A stretch of DNA of 35,313 bases from IMG/VR virus record IMGVR_UViG_3300042380_000526, positions 1-35,313 of that record. One strand, 5' to 3'. Shown piece by piece: positions 31,695 through 35,313 of this stretch. The translations under genes were made by a program, and so were the position numbers. Positions within the stretch are counted from its first letter, which is position 1. The number at the start of each line of letters is the position of its first letter. This DNA is from a virus. The notes under the pieces are model-generated. The model searched no databases, was not told where the DNA came from, and saw nothing but the letters and a program-made list of their open reading frames with translations.

Positions 31695-31855
31695 GCTGGG
31701 CCATTGGCATCATCGGGGGCCTCGTGTCCGTCGGCTACCTGGTGGCGGCCGCCACCCGCCGGCTGCGGGAGGTGGAGGCGACCCGGGCCCGGTACGCCAG
31801 GCACCGGGCAGACGCGGTGCTGCGGGCCGCGCTGGCACCGCGAGGCGGCCGGTGA
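31691..31855 (+). CDS. Single-span small membrane protein
   Basis: 54 aa. Residues 2-22 (SWAIGIIGGLVSVGYLVAAA) form a membrane segment with no charge, followed by a basic helix (TRRLREVEATRARYARHRAD). It overlaps both neighbours by four bases. The arrangement, two adjacent single-span proteins with positive C-termini, suggests a pair acting at the inner membrane. No family recognised. Confidence 0.65.
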   Translation: MSWAIGIIGGLVSVGYLVAAATRRLREVEATRARYARHRADAVLRAALAPRGGR

Positions 31856-32193
31856 CGGCCGCCAGCAAGCCGGGCGACCCGGCAGACAAGGCCGCCGACG
31901 GCGCCTTCGGTGGCCAGCCGACCGGCTCGCACCGCGCCGGGTATGGCGAGACGCTGGCCCGCGTGGAGGCGTGGCTGCGGGCGCATCCCAGCGCCACGCT
32001 GGCGAGCGGGGAGGGCTGGGCGCTGGTGGAGGAGATCGACCGGCTGCGTGCCGCCATCGAGCGGGTGCGGGCGCTGCACCGATCTTATTTAGCGGAAGCT
32101 CCCGCTGGTGGTCGGGTGTCGTATTGCTCATGCAGTATGCCACACAGGCATCCCTGCCCCACCCTCCGCGCCCTCGACGGGGAGGACGCATGA
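31852..32193 (+). CDS. Hypothetical early protein with Cys/His-rich C-terminus
   Basis: 113 aa from the GTG at 31852. The middle is helical (ETLARVEAWLRAHPSATLA, then VEEIDRLRAAIERVRALH). The C-terminus SYCSCSMPHRHPCPTLRALD holds three Cys and two His and may bind a metal. The segment 32080-32150 (CTTATTTAGCGGAAG and TATGCCACACAGG) is visibly less GC-rich than the neighbours. No function known. Confidence 0.55.
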   Translation: MTAASKPGDPADKAADGAFGGQPTGSHRAGYGETLARVEAWLRAHPSATLASGEGWALVEEIDRLRAAIERVRALHRSYLAEAPAGGRVSYCSCSMPHRHPCPTLRALDGEDA

Positions 32194-32639
32194 CCCGCTC
32201 CGGTGACCGCATCCCCACCGGCACGGGCGCCAGCCGCCGTCGCCTGACGCTGGCCGAGGCCGAGGCGGGCGGGCTGCCCGAGCCGATGACACGCGAGGAG
32301 TGGCGCGCCATGGCTGAGGCCAGCCGGCATGGCCATGAGCGGCTGATTTTCGAGGCCGTGCAATATCATGGCGCATACCGCCTCGAGGCCGCCCAGCGGG
32401 CCAAGGTGCCAGTGCTGCCGCAACCCGTCCCGGAGCCGCTGGCACCCACCGTCAAGCGGCGGTCACCCTTCACCCAGGGCGAGCTGTCATATATGTCCAC
32501 CTTGGCCGCCCAAGGCTATACGATGCCCCAGATCGCCACGGCCATGGGCCGTTGCAAAAAGACCGTCAGCCGATGGCTGCGCGCCTACGACATCCGCACC
32601 CGCCGGGGATATATCCGGCGCACGCCGGAGGCCCCGTGA
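32190..32639 (+). CDS. HTH protein (homeodomain-like resolvase-type HTH)
   Basis: 149 aa. An N-terminal charged region and a helix (TREEWRAMAEASRHGHERL) precede a clear HTH: FTQGELSYMSTLAAQGYTMP, then QIATAMGRCKKTVSRWLRAY and a basic tail (TRRGYIRRTPEAP). This is the pattern of homeodomain-like domains of transposases and phage regulators. No catalytic domain accompanies it. It is coupled to the next gene at TGATG and may act as a transcription factor. Confidence 0.7.
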   Translation: MTRSGDRIPTGTGASRRRLTLAEAEAGGLPEPMTREEWRAMAEASRHGHERLIFEAVQYHGAYRLEAAQRAKVPVLPQPVPEPLAPTVKRRSPFTQGELSYMSTLAAQGYTMPQIATAMGRCKKTVSRWLRAYDIRTRRGYIRRTPEAP

Positions 32640-32911
32640 TGTCGGAGCAGCAGCGGGCGGTGGTGGTGGCCATGTGGCGCCAAGGCCGGACGGCCGCGCA
32701 GATCGCCAAGGCGACCGGGCGCAGCCTGCATGCCGTGGAGACGGTCATCGGCCACGTCAGCCGCCACCGGCCCACCCTGGGAGAGCGGGACATGGCCATG
32801 GCGCTGCAGATGGTCCGGGATGGCACCAAGGCGGCGGAGGCGGCCCGCATCTGTGGAGTGGAGCTGTTGGAGCTGCTGCACCGGCTCGACCCCGGCCCGG
32901 AGGCCGCGTGA
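32639..32911 (+). CDS. Tandem-HTH small protein
   Basis: 90 aa with two helix-turn-helix units in tandem: AVVVAMWRQGRTAAQIAKAT, then GRSLHAVETVIGHVSRH, and a second AMALQMVRDGTKAAEAARIC, then GVELLELLHRL. Such double HTH units are found in terminase small subunits and GcrA-type regulators. It follows another HTH gene with a TGATG junction. Its target is unknown; a role in expression or in recognition of the phage genome is possible. Confidence 0.65.
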   Translation: MSEQQRAVVVAMWRQGRTAAQIAKATGRSLHAVETVIGHVSRHRPTLGERDMAMALQMVRDGTKAAEAARICGVELLELLHRLDPGPEAA

Positions 32912-33168
32912 CGCCGGAGGTGGCCACCTACACCCTGCCCCGGGATTGGTGGTGGCTGGTCGGCACGCTGGCGTTCATCGGCCTCTGGTTCGTGTTGTGG
33001 GAGGCCGGCAAGGCCTTGAGCGACCTCGTGCGCTACGCCGCCGCGTGGCTGCGGCCCCTGTTTCCGCCGCCGCCCGCCGGCAAGCCGGAGGAGCCCGCGC
33101 CGGCCCCCAAGCGCCGCCGGTTCCCGAAACAGGTTTCGGGAAGCTCCGCCAGCAGCGGGGAGCGATAG
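32908..33168 (+). CDS. Small membrane protein with basic tail
   Basis: 86 aa from the GTG at 32908. A hydrophobic segment lies near 14-32 (WWWLVGTLAFIGLWFVLWEAG) with three leading Trp residues; after an amphipathic stretch (LVRYAAAWLRPLF) there is a proline-rich, basic C-terminus (PAPKRRRFPKQ). The third membrane peptide in this operon. It ends directly before the GTG of the next gene. Function unknown. Confidence 0.65.
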   Translation: MTPEVATYTLPRDWWWLVGTLAFIGLWFVLWEAGKALSDLVRYAAAWLRPLFPPPPAGKPEEPAPAPKRRRFPKQVSGSSASSGER

Positions 33169-33735
33169 GTGGCCCGCTACTACGACACCCTACCCGACTG
33201 GCTGACCTGCCTGGCGTGCCTGACCGATTTTCCGCTGCAGCAATTCAAGAAGGAGCGGACCCGTCGACCCGACGGCCGGACGGAGTGGCTGGTGGGCGAG
33301 TTCTGTAAAAGATGCTGGAAGCTGGGGCTAGAGGACGCGTTGCCCGCGGAGGCGCAGGCTCGCTACTACGAGGCCGTCCGGGTGCGAGAGCACCAGCGGG
33401 ACCTGCTGGCCAAGGCCGCCGGCAAGCGGTTGGCCGACCAGTACAACTATGGCAGGCCCAACGCCAAGGAGGCCGCCAGCCCGTTCAATCGGGCCCGCGT
33501 TGAGCTGGAGGCCGCCTGGGGGCCCATGGAGGGCTGGACACGGTCGCAGCACTACCGGCACACCGTCAGGATGTATGAGATCCTCGGCTGGGACCCGGCC
33601 AAGCTGGACCCGCAGAGCGCGGCCGCCCGGGCCGCGCACGAGGCCAACCTGAAAGACCGCACCTGTCAGCCGGCCCAGCGCAAGCCTGGCGCCACCCGTG
33701 ACCCTTACGCCGACCTTTGGGAGCCCGACGCATGA
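33169..33735 (+). CDS. Zinc-ribbon protein with WTRxQHxxH domain, copy 2
   Basis: 188 aa from the GTG at 33169. Residues C14, C17 (CLAC) and C46, C49 (CKRC) form a zinc ribbon; a helical linker with a basic patch follows (QRDLLAKAAGKRLADQ). Residues about 104-143 repeat the domain of the protein at 30779 (LEAAWGPMEGWTRSQHYRHT, then RMYEILGWDP). The paralogue pair lies within 2.4 kb in the same operon but separated by seven genes. The domain is not one I can name. It ends in an acidic, aromatic tail. Confidence 0.65.
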   Translation: MARYYDTLPDWLTCLACLTDFPLQQFKKERTRRPDGRTEWLVGEFCKRCWKLGLEDALPAEAQARYYEAVRVREHQRDLLAKAAGKRLADQYNYGRPNAKEAASPFNRARVELEAAWGPMEGWTRSQHYRHTVRMYEILGWDPAKLDPQSAAARAAHEANLKDRTCQPAQRKPGATRDPYADLWEPDA

Positions 33736-33968
33736 CCCGCCGTGATCTGCCGTTCGTCGATGGGTCGGCCTTTCCCGAGGAGCCCGAGCTGCCGCCGCCG
33801 GGCCATGACGAGCTGGTGGCCATGTTCGAGGAGCTGGCCGACCGCGTGGAGATGCTCGAGGGCGCCTTGGACGCCATCCGGCAGCGGGAGGTGCGGAACA
33901 GCCGCCGGCCCCGGGTGCAGCTCGGGGCGCTGGACATGCTGCCGGGGCTCCGGGAGGACGGCCTGTGA
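33732..33968 (+). CDS. Short coiled-coil protein
   Basis: 78 aa from the ATG at 33732, overlapping the previous stop by four bases. After a proline/acidic start (AFPEEPELPPPGHDELVAMF), a heptad helix EELADRVEMLEGALDAIRQR is followed by a basic patch (NSRRPRV). This could dimerise and hold a partner. It is coupled to the HNH gene by GTGA. Function unknown. Confidence 0.6.
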   Translation: MTRRDLPFVDGSAFPEEPELPPPGHDELVAMFEELADRVEMLEGALDAIRQREVRNSRRPRVQLGALDMLPGLREDGL

Positions 33969-34522
33969 GCCGCCGGCTGTCACGGGATCCCGACCAGCTG
34001 CAGGTGATGCCGCCGCGGCCGCTGCCGGTTATTAACGGCCGCCGCATGACCGAGGCGGACGTGCGCCGGCTACGGTCCCGCATGGGCCCGCTGGAAGGCG
34101 ACCAGTGCCAAGAAAACGGGTGGCACAAGCACCGCGACGGGCACGCAACCTTTCGTATCAACGGGACGAATGCCCAAGTGCACCGGCTGGTCTACCTGCT
34201 CGAGGTCGGAGGCATCCCTCGCGGCTATCATGTGCACCACCGGTGCCATAATCCCGGGTGCTGCAATCCGGCCCACCTGGCGTTGGTGACGCACAGCGAG
34301 CACAGCCGCCTGCACGCCATCGAAAGCAATGGGAACCACGCGGCGGCCATCTGGCGAGCTCGAACCCATTGCCAACGGTGCGGTCATCTGCTGATGCGAA
34401 GAAAAAAGACCGCAGACAAGCGAGGATATGAAAGACAGTGCCCGACCTGCGCCAGGGATGGCAAGCGGGCATCCTACCAGCGCCGCCGCCGCCAGCAGCT
34501 CCTCACCACCACCGCGCCATGA
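33965..34522 (+). CDS. HNH endonuclease
   Basis: 185 aa. The core HNH signature is at 90-104: VHHRCHNPGCCNPAHL, with H91, H92, N101 and H104, preceded by a beta strand with HRLVYLLEVGGIP. A C-terminal zinc knuckle (CQRCG at 136-140 and CPTC at 159-162) and a basic tail follow, an architecture of free-standing homing-type HNH enzymes. GC falls markedly in its C-terminal half (about 48% in 34381-34440), consistent with acquisition from elsewhere. In the circular genome it lies about 1.5 kb before the terminase, where HNH genes often assist packaging, so a packaging role is an alternative to homing. Confidence 0.85.
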   Translation: MSRRLSRDPDQLQVMPPRPLPVINGRRMTEADVRRLRSRMGPLEGDQCQENGWHKHRDGHATFRINGTNAQVHRLVYLLEVGGIPRGYHVHHRCHNPGCCNPAHLALVTHSEHSRLHAIESNGNHAAAIWRARTHCQRCGHLLMRRKKTADKRGYERQCPTCARDGKRASYQRRRRQQLLTTTAP

Positions 34523-34731
34523 CCCGCAAGCACCCGCGGCCCGTGCCTGACATGCCGGCCCGCAAGCTCACACACGCCAACGTCGTCCAGGCGGCCACCT
34601 GGCTGGCCGGGGAGGTGGCCGAGGCCCAGCGGGAGGACCGGCGCACCGTACCCTTGCCGCTGCCGCTGGCCATCGCGCTGGCCGACCTGTGCCTCGAGAT
34701 TGCCAGCCGCGACCCGGAGCGGTGGCTGTGA
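34519..34731 (+). CDS. Small helical protein
   Basis: 70 aa from the ATG at 34519, four bases inside the HNH stop. A basic N-terminus (TRKHPRPVPDMPARKLTHA) is followed by helices NVVQAATWLAGEVAEAQRED and LPLPLAIALADLCLEIASR. Small helical proteins of this type are common beside nucleases, but its role is unknown. It overlaps the VRR-NUC gene at GTGA. Confidence 0.6.
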   Translation: MTRKHPRPVPDMPARKLTHANVVQAATWLAGEVAEAQREDRRTVPLPLPLAIALADLCLEIASRDPERWL

Positions 34732-35153
34732 CCGGCGACCAGCTGACGCCGGCCCCGCGGCGCCGGGTGCGGCACCCGGAATCGGTCGAGCAGCGGCTGT
34801 TCGTGGCCCGGTTCCGGATGGATCCGCGGACGCGGGACATGCCGGCTTGTGCGGTGCCGAACGGCGGCCGCCGCAATGCGCGAGAGGCGGCCATCCTCAA
34901 GGCCGAGGGGGTAAGCCGTGGCGTCCCGGACTGGCTGTGTTTCATGCCGGGGTGGCAGCGGGTGAGCGGCTGTCTGCGGCCAGCGGTCGGGCTGGCCCTC
35001 GAGTTCAAGCGGCCCGACAAACGGGTACGGGCCAGCCCGGAGCAGGTCGCCTGGCACGGCCACCTCCGGGAGGCCGGCTGGCGGGTCGAGATTGTGCGCA
35101 GCGCCGACGAGGCGTGGCAACTAGTAAGCGAGACTTACTGGTTGGAGGCCTAG
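34728..35153 (+). CDS. VRR-NUC domain nuclease
   Basis: 141 aa from the GTG at 34728. The VRR-NUC pattern of the PD-(D/E)xK superfamily is present: an N-terminal Glu (VEQ at 20-22), VPNGGRRNAREAAILKAEG, GVSRGVPDWL with D68, LALEFKRPD with E92 and K94, and SPEQVAW with Q106. A closing helix AGWRVEIVRSADEAW follows. Stand-alone phage VRR-NUC proteins act on branched DNA, and a Holliday junction resolvase role in recombination or packaging is likely. It is the last gene before a promoter-like gap and the contig junction. Confidence 0.85.
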   Translation: MTGDQLTPAPRRRVRHPESVEQRLFVARFRMDPRTRDMPACAVPNGGRRNAREAAILKAEGVSRGVPDWLCFMPGWQRVSGCLRPAVGLALEFKRPDKRVRASPEQVAWHGHLREAGWRVEIVRSADEAWQLVSETYWLEA

Positions 35154-35169
35154 TGGTCGCGCTTAACTT
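35142..35169 (+). promoter_or_regulatory. Candidate promoter before the tail-completion gene
   Basis: TTGGAG at 35142-35147, 16-bp spacer, TAACTT at 35164-35169. The -10 fits the TANYTT pattern of the other candidates. It overlaps the end of the VRR-NUC gene and would start near 35176, followed by a purine-rich ribosome binding region (GAAGGGGGGGGG) and the ATG at 35190, that is, the gene at position 4 in circular numbering. It may drive the morphogenesis genes. Confidence 0.35.
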
Positions 35170-35186
35170 CTGAAGAAGGGGGGGGT

Positions 35187-35313
35187 ACCATGGACGTGAC
35201 GCTGACACTGAAGGGTGACCAGGCGACCAAGGCCGCGCTGGCCGCGTTGGGCAAGGATGCGGCCTTCGTGACCGCGCAGGCCATCAACGCCACCGCCAAC
35301 GCGGCCCAGCAGG
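35187..35313. repeat. Right copy of 127-bp direct terminal repeat
   Basis: Identical to bases 1-127. It contains the ATG at 35190 and the first 41 codons of the tail-completion gene, cut by the contig end; in the closed genome this is the same gene as at 4-651 and should not be counted twice. Confidence 0.95.

Noticed and set aside
1-35313. tRNA genes and CRISPR arrays
   Set aside because: No cloverleaf with a GTTCRA T-arm and no regularly spaced repeats were seen on either strand.

Overview
The window looks like one complete, circularly closed genome of a tailed bacteriophage with a non-contractile (siphovirus-type) tail. Bases 35187-35313 repeat bases 1-127 exactly, so the unique length is 35,186 bp. 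Base composition is high GC (well above 60% in most stretches), and every convincing gene reads on the + strand. Genes are tightly packed, mostly with ATGA, GTGA or TGATG overlaps. No integrase, repressor, DNA polymerase, helicase or primase is recognisable, so lifestyle and host are not settled. The head module is lambda-like at the terminase and portal and HK97-like at the capsid.

Layout. (1) 35190 through the junction to 651: a tail-completion (minor tail Z-like) gene that unusually precedes the terminase. (2) 652-821: a gap with hairpins, a candidate cos/pac region. (3) 822-8047: small and large terminase subunits, a gpW-like connector with an added beta domain, a lambda-type portal, and one long ORF joining prohead protease, an extra domain and major capsid protein. 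(4) 8075-9854: decoration-like and head-tail/tail-terminator genes. (5) 9858-17297: tail tube, assembly-chaperone-position gene, tape measure, tail hub (Tal-like) and distal tail protein. (6) 17309-20018: appendage and fibre genes. (7) 20076-21746: lysis cassette (two holin-like proteins, amidase, spanin-like protein). (8) 21771-25237: more virion-associated beta-rich and repeat proteins. (9) 25324-27522: HELLH metallopeptidase-like protein, a decayed second amidase, an HTH-metallophosphoesterase and a small unknown. (10) 27523-28380: a long non-coding region with a terminator, promoters, structured repeats and DnaA-box-like sites. (11) 28381-35153: early module with an ERF-type annealing protein, many small winged-helix/HTH proteins, small membrane proteins, two paralogous zinc-ribbon proteins, an HNH endonuclease and a VRR-NUC nuclease.

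Working model: a strong sigma70-like promoter at 28291-28319 drives the early genes, which lead without a clear break into the morphogenesis genes across the contig junction. A terminator at 27649-27680 ends the rightward unit. Five related 10-mers (consensus GTTWTCCAYA), two pairs of them exactly 21 bp apart, sit only in the three main gaps and could be DnaA boxes or operators of an unknown phage regulator. A 16-bp hairpin sequence repeated exactly on both sides of the first early gene is a second candidate control element. The most novel-looking items are these two regulatory families, the fused protease-capsid ORF, the duplicated WTRxQHxxH domain and the orphan HTH-phosphoesterase.
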